From Prosthecobacter sp. (GTDB lineage Bacteria; Verrucomicrobiota; Verrucomicrobiia; Verrucomicrobiales; Verrucomicrobiaceae): a DNA stretch of 64,000 bases. Positions 9,776-18,573 of the stretch are shown in pieces (within the stretch, counting starts at the first letter, position 1; every line of letters starts with the position of its first letter). The stretch spans positions 1-64,000 of the forward strand of contig NZ_JACSRD010000143.1 of the NCBI RefSeq assembly GCF_014879935.1, read 5' to 3'. The translations under genes were made by a program, and so were the position numbers. A model generated the notes under the pieces. It was not told the origin of the DNA. It searched no databases and saw only the letters and a program-made list of their open reading frames with translations.

Positions 9776-12193
9776 ATGTCCTCTGAAGACTCCCCCACGT
9801 CAAACGACCCGCTTTTCGGCAATGCCGCCAGCGACCTCCTCCGAGGTGCCGCAGGCGGCGATGCACAGCCGCCTTCCGATCCACGTTACTGGCAGCCGCC
9901 AACGCCCGAGGAACTGCAATCCCGCCTCGAGGGCTACGTCATTGAGGCCTTCCTCGCCCGAGGCGGCATGGGCGCGGTGTATCGCGGCATGCAGGCCTCG
10001 CTGGAGCGGGCGGTGGCCATCAAAATCCTGCCGCCTTCGCTTGGTGAGCACGATCACAGCTTCGTCCTCCGCTTCAAGCAGGAGGCCCGCGCCATGGCGC
10101 AGCTCAACCACCCCGGCATCGTGAAGGTCTATGACTTTGGTGAGATGAGCGATGGCACGCTCTACTTCGTGATGGAGTTCATCGAAGGCACCGATGTGGC
10201 GCGCATGATCGCCAGCCAGGGGCGGCTGCACTCAGCGCATGCGATGGCCATCACCGCGCATGTGTGTGATGCGCTGCAATACGCGCACCAGCTCGGCATC
10301 ATCCATCGCGACATCAAGCCGGCCAACATCATGGTGGGAAGTGACGGCACGGTGAAGGTGGCGGACTTCGGCCTCGCGAAGTCCTTCAACAGCGGGCACA
10401 CCACGCTCACCATGACCGGCCATGTCATGGGCACGCTCAATTTCATGGCCCCGGAGGCGCTCATGCTCGGCAGCGCGGTCGATCACCGTGCGGACATCTA
10501 TGCCGTGGGCGTCATGCTTTACCAGATGCTCACGGGAAGGCTGCCGCAGGGCCTGTTTGAGATGCCCAGCCTCCTCGTGCCGGGACTCGACCCGCGCTAC
10601 GACGCCATCATCGCCTATGCGATGCGTGAGAATCGGGATCATCGCTATCAGAGCATCTATGACATGCGCTGCGCGCTGGATTCCATCCTCACGCAGCCGG
10701 TCTTACAAGTTGCCACGCTGCCTCAGGTCACCGAACTGCAGCAAACGACGGCGGCAACTGCCAGCGCCACGGCACCGGCCCGCACCAGTTCGCCACCGCC
10801 ACCCCGTCCTGGCCAGCCGCGTTCTCCACAGGGCCCACGCCCTCCGCAGGGCAGCAAGGCGGCACCCGTGGTGAAAAAATCATCGGGCTCCGGCGTCTGG
10901 CTCGTCGTCGCCATCATGGTGCTGGGTCTGGGCGGCTTTGCGTGGATGCAGATGGGCAAATCGCACACGGATTCACCCAGAACGAATCTCCAGAAGATCG
11001 GCGATACCGTCATTCCTCAACTCAACTTTTACAAAGCCAGCCTCGCGGAAGCCTGTGAATTCGTGCGGGTCAAAGGCAGGGAAATCTCTGGCCAGCATGT
11101 GAACATCATCATCGGACCTGAGTTTGCGGAGAGCAGGCATGAGATCACCTGCAACTTCGCCCAGGTCTCACTCGCTGACGCGCTCGCCTACATCGCGGAC
11201 ATCTGCGATGCCGAGGTCGCCACTGCTCCGGAGTCATTTCGCCTCCGGCCCAGATCGACCAGGTCGCAGGCGCTCGATCCCTGGGCCGTCCAGTCCTTCG
11301 GTGAAGCAGGCAAGATCGTCATCCCCAGCGTTCGCTTCCAAAACGCCACCATTGAGGAAGCGGTCGAGTTCCTGACACTCAAGAGCCGTGATCTGGATCC
11401 CCAGAAAAAGGGCCTGGTGATCCTCCTGGACGAGACTGCCATCAGCGCCGCCGGAAAAGTCACCTACGACAGCCACAACATCACCGCAGCCAACGCTGTC
11501 GCACAGGTCGCCGCTGCGGCAGGGCTCGAGATCCACCGTGTGGGAGACGCCGCACGCCTGCGGGCATCGGCAAAGCCGAAGCAGCTGGCAACAGCGCCTT
11601 CACCTGCGCCAGCTCCCGCTACCGCGCAGCCTGTCACGCCACCCGCTGGCCCCATCAAGCTCCGCCCCTCCCGCGAGGACGGCGAGCCTTCGATCCTCCG
11701 CTTCGTCAACAAGCTCTCCGAAGAGGTGAAAATCCAGCTCGTGGACAGTCGTGGGCGACTCATCAAGGCATCAAACCTCAGAGCCGGTGCCACGAGCGGA
11801 AGGCACACCTTGATCGGGCAGGTATGGCTCATCACGTCGAAGAGCGGGGTGCAGCTCGGACTGGTGGAATCACGCACGGCGAAAAGCATCATCACCATCA
11901 GCACGGCAGGCATCGAGGAGAAGGTGGATCAGACGCCGGATCGCGAACTGGTCACCATGGTCCAGTTGACCGGTGCCAGCATCGGCGATGCCGTTTCCCT
12001 CCTGCGCCAGCGTGTCGCGGCTGCCGGACTCGCCACCAGGATCGAACTCGATCCGCGGGTCGATCCAAAGGCGGGCAGCATCCACCTGGATGCCCAGACG
12101 ACAGCGCTCGAAGAAATCATCGAGATATGCGCCTACCATGCTGGCATGAGACCCAGCAAAGATGGCGTCAATTATCGCATCGTCCCTCGCTAA
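9776..12193 (+). CDS. Transmembrane Ser/Thr kinase with secretin/STN-like repeats
   Basis: An 805-residue kinase starting at ATG 9776, 44 bases after the previous kinase. Kinase domain ~54-305: the glycine loop reads ARGGMG (first Gly replaced by Ala), AIK Lys83, HRD 177-179, DFG 197-199. A Pro/Ala-rich linker follows, then one membrane helix (~372-391). The extracytoplasmic part holds three related units: ~412-490 (PQLNFYKASLAEACEFV), ~515-597 (PSVRFQNATIEEAVEFL) and ~725-803 (VQLTGASIGDAVSLL). Such 'xLxxxxxxEAxxFLxxKS' units match the secretin N-domain/STN type repeats that are common in Verrucomicrobiota. Next to it lies a small secretin-domain protein, suggesting that they interact. The kinase core is a paralogue of the preceding gene. 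Confidence 0.88.
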   Translation: MSSEDSPTSNDPLFGNAASDLLRGAAGGDAQPPSDPRYWQPPTPEELQSRLEGYVIEAFLARGGMGAVYRGMQASLERAVAIKILPPSLGEHDHSFVLRFKQEARAMAQLNHPGIVKVYDFGEMSDGTLYFVMEFIEGTDVARMIASQGRLHSAHAMAITAHVCDALQYAHQLGIIHRDIKPANIMVGSDGTVKVADFGLAKSFNSGHTTLTMTGHVMGTLNFMAPEALMLGSAVDHRADIYAVGVMLYQMLTGRLPQGLFEMPSLLVPGLDPRYDAIIAYAMRENRDHRYQSIYDMRCALDSILTQPVLQVATLPQVTELQQTTAATASATAPARTSSPPPPRPGQPRSPQGPRPPQGSKAAPVVKKSSGSGVWLVVAIMVLGLGGFAWMQMGKSHTDSPRTNLQKIGDTVIPQLNFYKASLAEACEFVRVKGREISGQHVNIIIGPEFAESRHEITCNFAQVSLADALAYIADICDAEVATAPESFRLRPRSTRSQALDPWAVQSFGEAGKIVIPSVRFQNATIEEAVEFLTLKSRDLDPQKKGLVILLDETAISAAGKVTYDSHNITAANAVAQVAAAAGLEIHRVGDAARLRASAKPKQLATAPSPAPAPATAQPVTPPAGPIKLRPSREDGEPSILRFVNKLSEEVKIQLVDSRGRLIKASNLRAGATSGRHTLIGQVWLITSKSGVQLGLVESRTAKSIITISTAGIEEKVDQTPDRELVTMVQLTGASIGDAVSLLRQRVAAAGLATRIELDPRVDPKAGSIHLDAQTTALEEIIEICAYHAGMRPSKDGVNYRIVPR

Positions 12194-12222
12194 CCCCTTT
12201 CTCATCCCCTCCTCTCAAAGAC

Positions 12223-13035
12223 ATGAAAACACACACCATCCTCATCGGCTTTTTCCTCACCCTCAGCGCCGCCGCGTTTGCCCAGGTGAAAGACATCCAG
12301 ATCAACGCCAAGGTCGTCAGCGTGCCGCTGGACCCCGCCGCGCTTCGTGACGCCGGCCTCACGCTCGACAGCACGGCTGCCGTTTCAAAGCTCGGCGTCA
12401 TTCCGGCGGAAAAAGTCGCCGAAGTGCTCGCCAAGCTCGAGAAAATGCCTGGCCACACGTTGCTGAACGCCCCCTCCGTCACGACCAAAAGCGGCACACG
12501 GGCTACGAGCCAGAGCACGCGCGAATTCATCTACCCAACGGAGTTCGTGCCGCCACGTTTCTCACCCGCAGCAGGTGACAAGCCAGTCACCTTGGCATCT
12601 GGTCAGGCCGTTACTGCCATTCCGTCCACCCCGGAGAGCTTTGAGATGCGAATGACCGGCTTCCGTCTGGAAATCGAACCTGTCATCGGTCCCGATGGCA
12701 ACACCCTCGATCTGAATCTCGCCCCGGAACTGGTCACCTTTGAGGGCTTCGTCAATTACGGCTCCCCCATCAAGGCCGCGGCGCTCGACAAGGACGGCAA
12801 ACTTCAGGAGGTCGTTCTGACGGAAAATCAGGTGCTCCAGCCAGTCTTCAGCACCGTGAAGAGCACCACCGGTGCCACGATGCCGAGCGGCCACGTGCTG
12901 GTCCTTGGAGGGGCCAGCAGCGGAACGCTGCCCTCCGCCACCAACAAGCCTGATCTCAAGCAGGAAGCCAAGCTCGACGGCAAGCCCACTCACGCCGTCT
13001 TTTTCTTCATTCAAGCCAAGGTGTTCACACCTTGA
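12223..13035 (+). CDS. Secretin-domain-like exported protein
   Basis: A 270-residue protein with a signal peptide (first ~20 residues, ending AAAFAQ) that starts at ATG 12223, 29 bases after the second kinase gene. The core matches the type II/III secretion secretin domain: NAPSVTTKSGTRA around residues 80-92, FRLEIEPVIGPDGNTLDLNL around 145-165 and the Verrucomicrobiota-typical TFEGFVNYGSPI. It is much shorter than a real PilQ/GspD and lacks recognisable N-domains, so it cannot form a complete secretin channel alone. Together with the STN-type repeats on the adjacent kinase it may form a split secretin-like assembly. Function is not known. Confidence 0.8.
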   Translation: MKTHTILIGFFLTLSAAAFAQVKDIQINAKVVSVPLDPAALRDAGLTLDSTAAVSKLGVIPAEKVAEVLAKLEKMPGHTLLNAPSVTTKSGTRATSQSTREFIYPTEFVPPRFSPAAGDKPVTLASGQAVTAIPSTPESFEMRMTGFRLEIEPVIGPDGNTLDLNLAPELVTFEGFVNYGSPIKAAALDKDGKLQEVVLTENQVLQPVFSTVKSTTGATMPSGHVLVLGGASSGTLPSATNKPDLKQEAKLDGKPTHAVFFFIQAKVFTP

Positions 13036-13157
13036 AAAAGGTATCCAATGACATCCAACATCGCGCCGTTGGGACAAAGAGTTCCATTTGAGGCAATACC
13101 GAAGCAATTCACAGGAAAGCTTGGCTTGCTGCCTTTCCTGCGCAGACATGCGCGGCG

Positions 13158-14192
13158 ATGAGCATCGAACTGAAATACCATTTCGCTTCTGACAACACCT
13201 CCGGCGTGTGTCCGGACGCGTGGCATGCGCTGGAGGAAGCCAACAGGGGCTATCAGCCGAGTTATGGCGCGGATTCGATCACGGCGGAGGCCTGCGAAAC
13301 GTTCCGGCGGTTCTTTGAGACGGATTGCGATGTGTATTTCGTCTTCAACGGCACAGCCGCGAATTCACTCGCACTGGCGACGCTGTGCCGCAGTTACAAC
13401 AGCATCATCACCGCGCACGAGGCGCATGTGGAAACGGATGAATGCGGCGCGCCGGAGTTTTTCAGCCACGGGTCGAAGATCCTGCTCGCACGCAGCCCGC
13501 TGGGCAAACTGGACCCGGCGGATGTGGAACGCATCGTTTTGAGCCGCAACGACCTGCATTTTCCCAAACCGCGGGCGCTGAGCATCAGCCAGAGCACGGA
13601 ACTGGGCACGGTGTATCGCCCGGGTGAGATCAAGGGCCTCGGGGCGGTCGCCAGACAGCACGGACTGGCGATCCACATGGATGGCGCGCGGTTCTTCAAT
13701 GCGCTCGCTGGCTCCAACTGCACTCCGGCAGACATCACCTGGCGGGCGGGGGTCGATGTGCTGTGCTGCGGCGGCACCAAACTGGGCATGGCTGTGACGG
13801 AGGCTGTGGTGTTCTTCAACAAGGAGCTGTCGCAGGATTTTCAGTATCGTTGCAAGCAGGCCGGACAGCTCTGCTCGAAGATGCGGTTCATTTCCGCGCA
13901 ATGGCTGCGCATGCTGACGGACGAGACCTGGCGCAGGCATGCGCAGAATGGCAACACGCTGGCAAGGCGGCTGTCAGATGCGCTTGGTCACCTGCCGGGC
14001 GTGCAAATCTTGTATCCGGTGGATGCGAACGCGGTGTTTGCGAAGCTGCCGGACAAGATGAAGGCCGGCCTCAAGGAGCGTGGCTGGGTGTTTTACAGCT
14101 TCATCGGCGGCGGCACGCGCCTGATGTGCTCCTGGCGCACCACGGCGGAAGATGTGGACGCGTTTGTCGCGGATGCGACAGCCTTTGCGTGA
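13158..14192 (+). CDS. ltaE: Low-specificity L-threonine aldolase (beta-eliminating lyase family)
   Basis: A 344-residue PLP enzyme of the fold-type I beta-eliminating lyase/threonine aldolase family. It cleaves L-threonine or allo-threonine to glycine and acetaldehyde. The PLP-binding Lys is Lys208 in CCGGTKLGM, and the conserved HMDGARFFNA segment provides the cofactor-contacting Asp. Start and length match the family (about 340 residues). There is an 8-bp hairpin (13112-13140) just ahead of the start. The gene converges on the CNNM gene with a 6-base gap, and does not appear to belong to the upstream kinase cluster. Confidence 0.9.
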   Translation: MSIELKYHFASDNTSGVCPDAWHALEEANRGYQPSYGADSITAEACETFRRFFETDCDVYFVFNGTAANSLALATLCRSYNSIITAHEAHVETDECGAPEFFSHGSKILLARSPLGKLDPADVERIVLSRNDLHFPKPRALSISQSTELGTVYRPGEIKGLGAVARQHGLAIHMDGARFFNALAGSNCTPADITWRAGVDVLCCGGTKLGMAVTEAVVFFNKELSQDFQYRCKQAGQLCSKMRFISAQWLRMLTDETWRRHAQNGNTLARRLSDALGHLPGVQILYPVDANAVFAKLPDKMKAGLKERGWVFYSFIGGGTRLMCSWRTTAEDVDAFVADATAFA

Positions 14193-14198
14193 GGTAAA

Positions 14199-15575
14199 TC
14201 AGTCTTCCACCGCCTCAGCGACCACTTTGCTCGTGCGTTTGAAGTTCAACTGCTGCACGCGGCGCAAATCGGCCTTGGTGGTGGTGACTTCGTAGTCCTC
14301 GATGGTCACGGTCTCGCCGACCTTCGGCAGATGGCCGAGCAGGTGCGTGACGTAACCGCCAATGGTGGTGACTTCATCACTTTCGAGCTCGATGCCGGTC
14401 TGTTCGGTGAGTTCGTAGAGGTTGAGAGTGCCTTCGACGACGAACTCGTCATCGCTGATGCGCCGCAGTTCGCTGGTCTCGTGGTCGAACTCGTCTTGAA
14501 TGTCGCCGACGATCTCCTCAAGGACGTTGTCGAGCGTGACGACGCCGACGGCTCCGCCGAATTCATCGACCGCGAGCACGAAGTGGACATGCTTGTCGAG
14601 GCAGAAGCGCAGGAGCTTGTCGATGGGCATCAGTTCCGGAACCATGTGCAGCTCGCGTTTGATTTTGCGCAAGTCAGGCTGCGGTTTGCCGACGAGGGCG
14701 AGCAGGTCCTTGATGTGGATGATGCCGATGGCGTGGTCGAGGTGGCCTTCGACGAGCGGGTAGCGGGTGTGCTTGCTATCGATGGCGACTTTGAGGTTCG
14801 CCTCGAAGCTGTCATCCGCGTCCAGGGAGACGACGGAATTGCGTGGCGTCATGACATCGCGGACGCAGCGGTCGTTGAGGGCGAGCGCGTTGAGCAGGAT
14901 GTCCTTTTCCGTCTCCGTCACCTCCTTGGACTTCTGGCTTTCGGCCACGATGTGGCGCAGCTCCTCTTCCGAGTGGGCGATCTCGTGCTCGGAGACGCTG
15001 GTGATGCCAAACAGGCGAAGAACGAGGTTGGTGCTGTTGCTGAGCAGCCAGATGGCCGGACGCGTGCAGACGTAAAAGAGGTGCAGCGGCCGGGCGATCC
15101 ACAGCGTGGCGGTGAGGCTCTTGCGGATGGCGAGCACCTTCGGCGCCTGTTCACCAAACACGACGTGCATGTAGGTGACGAGCGCGTAGGCGGCCAGGAT
15201 CGAGATGAGACTGACCGCCGCCTCACTACTGACGCCGATTTTGAACAGCAACGGCTGCAGCACGGTGGACACATACGGCTCGCCAAAGATGCCAAGCGCG
15301 ATGCTGGTGAGGGTGATGCCTAGCTGCCCGGCGGAAAGGTAGGCGTCGAGGTCACGTGTGACGCTGCGGGCGAACTTGGCACCACGCACGCCGTCCTCGA
15401 TGGCGGCCTGGAGCTGGCTGTCCCGCACTTTGACGATGGCAAACTCCGCGGCGACGAAGAAGGCGTTCAGCAGCACGATGGCGAGGATGATGACGACCCG
15501 CCAGAAGTGGTAGGAGGCGTCCGGTTGCCATTCGTGGGCCAGTTCGACGGCGGCGTTGGCGAGCAGGAGGGTCAT
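14199..15575 (-). CDS. CNNM/TlyC-family membrane protein (DUF21, CBS pair, CorC_HlyC)
   Basis: A 458-residue protein. After a short N-terminus come the DUF21/CNNM membrane helices (~25-200), two CBS motifs (~215-345, containing RDVMTPRNSVVSLD and FVLAVDEFGGAVGVVT) and a C-terminal CorC_HlyC transporter-associated domain (~365-445, ending with the acidic GYVTHLLGHLPKVG segment). Members are linked to magnesium and cobalt efflux; the old name 'hemolysin' is not supported by function. It follows the FmdB gene by 18 bases on the same strand, so the two and rpsN may share a transcript. Confidence 0.92.
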   Translation of the reverse strand: MTLLLANAAVELAHEWQPDASYHFWRVVIILAIVLLNAFFVAAEFAIVKVRDSQLQAAIEDGVRGAKFARSVTRDLDAYLSAGQLGITLTSIALGIFGEPYVSTVLQPLLFKIGVSSEAAVSLISILAAYALVTYMHVVFGEQAPKVLAIRKSLTATLWIARPLHLFYVCTRPAIWLLSNSTNLVLRLFGITSVSEHEIAHSEEELRHIVAESQKSKEVTETEKDILLNALALNDRCVRDVMTPRNSVVSLDADDSFEANLKVAIDSKHTRYPLVEGHLDHAIGIIHIKDLLALVGKPQPDLRKIKRELHMVPELMPIDKLLRFCLDKHVHFVLAVDEFGGAVGVVTLDNVLEEIVGDIQDEFDHETSELRRISDDEFVVEGTLNLYELTEQTGIELESDEVTTIGGYVTHLLGHLPKVGETVTIEDYEVTTTKADLRRVQQLNFKRTSKVVAEAVED

Positions 15576-15593
15576 GAGGGGACGCGGCAGGCT

Positions 15594-15845
15594 TTAGAGC
15601 TTCTCGTAGTTCCCATCGCATCGTTTTTCGAGGATGGTGAACCCGGCGGCCTTGGCGTCGGAAACAGATAGAGGTTTGGTGACTTTCGGCGTGCTGAAGC
15701 TGGAGATGAGCTTCTTCACGGGCTGTTTGCACAGCGGACACACTTCCAACGCGGGCCTGCTCATGGGACGCCGCAGGTCAAAACCTCTGCGGCAGGCAGG
15801 ACAGCCCTTTTCGGGATCTTCCGCGATGTAGGAGTAGGTCGGCAT
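15594..15845 (-). CDS. FmdB-family zinc-ribbon protein
   Basis: An 83-residue protein of the FmdB regulatory family. It begins MPTYSYIAED and carries two CxxC pairs (CPAC at about 16-19 and CPLC at about 37-40) that would bind one zinc. The C-terminal half is a short Lys/Ala-rich tail. Homologues were named after a formamidase operon regulator, but most have no assigned target, and the family is widespread. Located between rpsN (upstream, 74 bases) and the CNNM gene (downstream, 18 bases) on the same strand. Confidence 0.88.
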   Translation of the reverse strand: MPTYSYIAEDPEKGCPACRRGFDLRRPMSRPALEVCPLCKQPVKKLISSFSTPKVTKPLSVSDAKAAGFTILEKRCDGNYEKL

Positions 15846-15919
15846 GAAGAATGATCAACGCTCCGCCTCTCCGGGCGGCCAGCATCAGACGTGCTGGGCC
15901 GCCAGTTCGGACGTGGGGA

Positions 15920-16189
15920 CTACCAACTGGACTTCGTCACGCCAGGAATCATGCCCTGGGAGGCGAGTTCACGGAAGGTCATACGGGACATCTGGAAACG
16001 ACGAATGAAGGCACGACGGCGGCCGGAAACGCGGCAGCGGTTGGTGAGGCGCGTCGGGCTTGCGTCACGGGGAAGCAGGGAGAGGCCGACGAAGTCGCCC
16101 TTCGCCTTCAATTCAGCGCGAAGCTTTGCGTACTTTTCGACAGTTTTACGTTTGCGCTTTTCGCGCTCGAGCCAGCATGTTTTTGCCAT
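15920..16189 (-). CDS. rpsN: 30S ribosomal protein S14 (zinc-independent form)
   Basis: An 89-residue S14. The body [20 protein letters not shown] and the C-terminal [18 protein letters not shown] are diagnostic. It lacks the paired CxxC of the zinc-binding type, so it is the longer C-minus form. It stands alone rather than within the usual spc ribosomal operon, with FmdB and CNNM following on the same strand. Start at ATG 16189 gives the standard [15 protein letters not shown]. Confidence 0.95.
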   Translation of the reverse strand: MAKTCWLEREKRKRKTVEKYAKLRAELKAKGDFVGLSLLPRDASPTRLTNRCRVSGRRRAFIRRFQMSRMTFRELASQGMIPGVTKSSW

Positions 16190-16278
16190 AGGGGCGCGGA
16201 GTCTGCCCCAAAGCTTTCCGTTGGCAAGTTAAATTTCCGCTGGCAGACCCGGCGTTTCGCGCTAAAAACCGCCGCACT

Positions 16279-16362
16279 ATGGTCATCTTTTCTGGAATGG
16301 TTCTCGCCGCCGCCCTGCTGTTTCTCGGCGTCCTTGTCTTCACCTATCTGGTGAAGGGCTGA
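16279..16362 (+). CDS. Possible 27-residue single-membrane-pass microprotein (KdpF-like size)
   Basis: A short ORF running from ATG to TGA encodes MVIFSGMVLAAALLFLGVLV and then FTYLVKG. It is a single hydrophobic helix with a short Lys-Gly end. Its size and layout resemble KdpF and other tiny membrane subunits, but no kdpABC genes are near. It sits between rpsN and thiG, divergent from rpsN and convergent with thiG. There is no clear ribosome binding site, and a hydrophobic ORF of this size can arise by chance. Confidence 0.35.
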   Translation: MVIFSGMVLAAALLFLGVLVFTYLVKG

Positions 16363-16383
16363 GCCGGCAAAGCGCCGCGGCGC

Positions 16384-17199
16384 TCACTTGTAAAGAAAGG
16401 TCGTCAGCGGACTGGTGGCCGATGCCTCCTCCGTGCCCTGCCCCAGGCCAGTCTCATAGGCACTACGGCCGGCTTCCACGGCCATTTTGAAGGCCACCGC
16501 CATGCGCACCGGGTCGGATGCGACCGCGATGGCCGTATTAACCAGAACCGCGTCCGCCCCCATCTCAAACGCCTCCGCCGCATGACTGGGAGCGCCGATC
16601 CCAGCGTCCACCACGACCGGAACGGTGGCCTGGGTGAGAATGATCTCGATCTGCCGCCGTGTGGTGATGCCCTGATGCGAGCCGATGGGCGAACCGAGCG
16701 GCATGACCGTCGCTGTGCCCACGTCCTGCAAGCGGCGGGCCAAAACGGGGTCCGCATTGATGTAAGGCAGCACGGTGAAGCCTTCTTTGACGAGGATCTC
16801 CGCCGCCTTCAGCGTCTCAATCGGGTCCGGCAGCAGGTAGCGGGGGTCGGGATGAATCTCGAGCTTCACCCAGTTCGGCAACCCGGCCGCCACGGCCAGA
16901 CGGGCGAGGCGCACGGCCTCCTCCGCGTTCATCGCTCCGCTGGTGTTTGGCAGCAGGAGCACTTCCTTGGGTATGAAATCGAGGATGTTGGCAAAAGGAT
17001 CCCCCTTTCCCGTCAAATCGGCCCGCCGCAGGGCCACGGTGACGATTTCCGTGCCAGAAGCGACAATCGCGTCGCGCATGAGTTCGCCGCTCGCAAACTT
17101 CCCGGTCCCAAGCATGAGCCGGGAATTGAACTGACGATTGGCGATGGTGAGGGGCTGATTCGGCACGGGGCGTGAGCAATGAACCAAATCGAGCCTCAC
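16384..17199 (-). CDS. thiG: Thiazole synthase ThiG
   Basis: A 271-residue TIM-barrel enzyme that builds the thiazole ring of thiamine from 1-deoxy-D-xylulose 5-phosphate, dehydroglycine and ThiS thiocarboxylate. The Schiff-base Lys lies in WVKLEIHPD, and the phosphate-binding [20 protein letters not shown] is intact. A GTG at 17199 overlaps the stop of the upstream gene (GTGA), implying translational coupling; a second GTG a dozen codons in ([11 protein letters not shown]) is an alternative start nearer the domain boundary. No thiS, thiF or thiO is in the window, so the rest of the pathway is elsewhere. Confidence 0.93.
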   Translation of the reverse strand: MRLDLVHCSRPVPNQPLTIANRQFNSRLMLGTGKFASGELMRDAIVASGTEIVTVALRRADLTGKGDPFANILDFIPKEVLLLPNTSGAMNAEEAVRLARLAVAAGLPNWVKLEIHPDPRYLLPDPIETLKAAEILVKEGFTVLPYINADPVLARRLQDVGTATVMPLGSPIGSHQGITTRRQIEIILTQATVPVVVDAGIGAPSHAAEAFEMGADAVLVNTAIAVASDPVRMAVAFKMAVEAGRSAYETGLGQGTEEASATSPLTTFLYK

Positions 17200-18053
17200 G
17201 CAAGCATCACCCGCTGCAGCAGCTCGGCCGTGGGCGTCTGGATGCCGATGTAGAAGTCGCCGAATTCGCCATACTGCGCCGTCACCTCGTCAAAGCGCAT
17301 CTCATAAACAATGCTTTTGATCTGGAACACATCGTGCGCGAACAGCGTCACGCCCCACTCGTAGGCGTCGAGGCCGGTCGAGCCGGTGATGAGCTGGCGG
17401 ACCTTGCCGGCATACTTGCGGCCGGTCTTGGCGTGACCGCCCATGAGTTCGCGTCGCTTCGCAAACTCGTTCGCATACCAGTTCGCGCCCACGTTGCGGC
17501 GCTTGCTCATCGGGTAAAAGCACATGACCTGCCAGTCCGGCATGTTCGGATACAGGCGGTCGTTGAAATACTTCGTCATGTGGCCCTTCCACTCGGCGAG
17601 ACGCTTCTCGAAGGCTTCGGAACCCGGCGTGAGATTCTCCGTCTTCTCGAGCTGCGCCTTGAACTCATCCTCGCTCTGCGAGTACTCGGTCCATTCAGTC
17701 ATCGAAAGGTAGCTGTAGCTCGGGGTCAGCACGTCCGGGCCGAGCGCCAGGCTGATCTGCTTTTCAAACTTCTGCGAGTCATGCAGGTCCGGCGTGAGGA
17801 GCATGAAGCCCAGCTCGGACTTCGGCGAAACCATCGCAAAGGCCAGCAACTGCGTGCCAGGGTGTTTGCGGATCGCTTCGACAGTGCGGGCCAGATTCTC
17901 ACGACGTTCCTGCCGCTCCTCCGGCGTCAACGCGGCCCAGTAGCCATGATCGATCGTGTAAAACAGGTGCTGCACGATCCAACCCTCCTGGGAGATGAGC
18001 GGCTTGGATTCAGCGGGGCCGTTGGACGTGGGAAACGAGGTCGGGATGAGCAT
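17196..18053 (-). CDS. hemQ: Coproheme decarboxylase/chlorite dismutase family protein (HemQ-like)
   Basis: A 285-residue member of the chlorite-dismutase family, closest by eye to HemQ/ChdC, which converts coproheme to heme b in the last step of the coproporphyrin pathway. The block [14 protein letters not shown] carries the likely proximal His207, and [15 protein letters not shown] and [21 protein letters not shown] are characteristic. The stop overlaps the thiG start (GTGA). Heme production next to a heme/iron acquisition region some 11 kb downstream is suggestive but not linked by transcription. Chlorite dismutase activity is unlikely on these motifs, though the family cannot be split with certainty by eye. 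Confidence 0.85.
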   Translation of the reverse strand: MLIPTSFPTSNGPAESKPLISQEGWIVQHLFYTIDHGYWAALTPEERQERRENLARTVEAIRKHPGTQLLAFAMVSPKSELGFMLLTPDLHDSQKFEKQISLALGPDVLTPSYSYLSMTEWTEYSQSEDEFKAQLEKTENLTPGSEAFEKRLAEWKGHMTKYFNDRLYPNMPDWQVMCFYPMSKRRNVGANWYANEFAKRRELMGGHAKTGRKYAGKVRQLITGSTGLDAYEWGVTLFAHDVFQIKSIVYEMRFDEVTAQYGEFGDFYIGIQTPTAELLQRVMLA

Positions 18054-18145
18054 GGTCGGTGGTCAGGATGGGGTTGGGTTCCCCTTACGCTGAATTTTTG
18101 GCGGCTCAATGGACGATCCTTGGCTTTTGTTGGGATCGCGACAGC

Positions 18146-18550
18146 TCACTCACAGCCGATGTCATAGACCTGCACCTTCTTCGCCAGCGGCATGAGCGTC
18201 TGCTTCACAGCATTCACATGCACCGGGTGCTTCTCATAGGCGTCCATGTCCGCCTTACTGGCAAAGCGCATCACAAAGCCGACATCGAAGCTGTCATCCA
18301 CGATCGGGCGCTCGCTCGGCACCGCCGTGCCAACGCTGAGGTGCTGGATCTGCTTGATCTCCGCCAAGAACTTCCTCGCCGTGGCGATCAGTGTGGCCCG
18401 GTCAGCGGCATTGCCCGGACGTTTCAGCCAGACGAGCACGATGTGCTCCACCTTGCCCTTGGCCGTCGTCTTGCAACCCAACGGACACGTGGTGCAGGAG
18501 CTGAAAATCAGGGAAACGAGGGCGGCGAGGATGAGATTGGCGTTCTTCAT
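18146..18550 (-). CDS. Dabb (stress-responsive alpha/beta barrel) lipoprotein
   Basis: A 134-residue protein. The signal peptide ends SLIFSSC with a lipobox-like cysteine, so it is probably a lipoprotein. The remainder is a Dabb dimeric alpha/beta barrel (HIVLVWLKRPGNAADRA at the start, RFASKADMDAYEKHPVH in the middle, then VYDIGCE). Dabb domains are small ligand-binding or stress-response folds with no single known role. The gene is divergent to a PQQ propeller gene (23-base gap between starts) and downstream-facing to hemQ. Confidence 0.85.
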   Translation of the reverse strand: MKNANLILAALVSLIFSSCTTCPLGCKTTAKGKVEHIVLVWLKRPGNAADRATLIATARKFLAEIKQIQHLSVGTAVPSERPIVDDSFDVGFVMRFASKADMDAYEKHPVHVNAVKQTLMPLAKKVQVYDIGCE

Positions 18551-18573
18551 GACGTTCGGTAGTCTGGCACCTC

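Noticed and set aside
14331-15323. A 330-codon plus-strand frame
   Set aside because: Antisense of the CNNM gene; acidic low-complexity composition typical of shadows.
16371-16384. Perfect 14-bp palindrome AGCGCCGCGGCGCT next to the thiG stop
   Set aside because: GC-rich, no T-run on either side; chance in GC-rich DNA is plausible, so not called a terminator.
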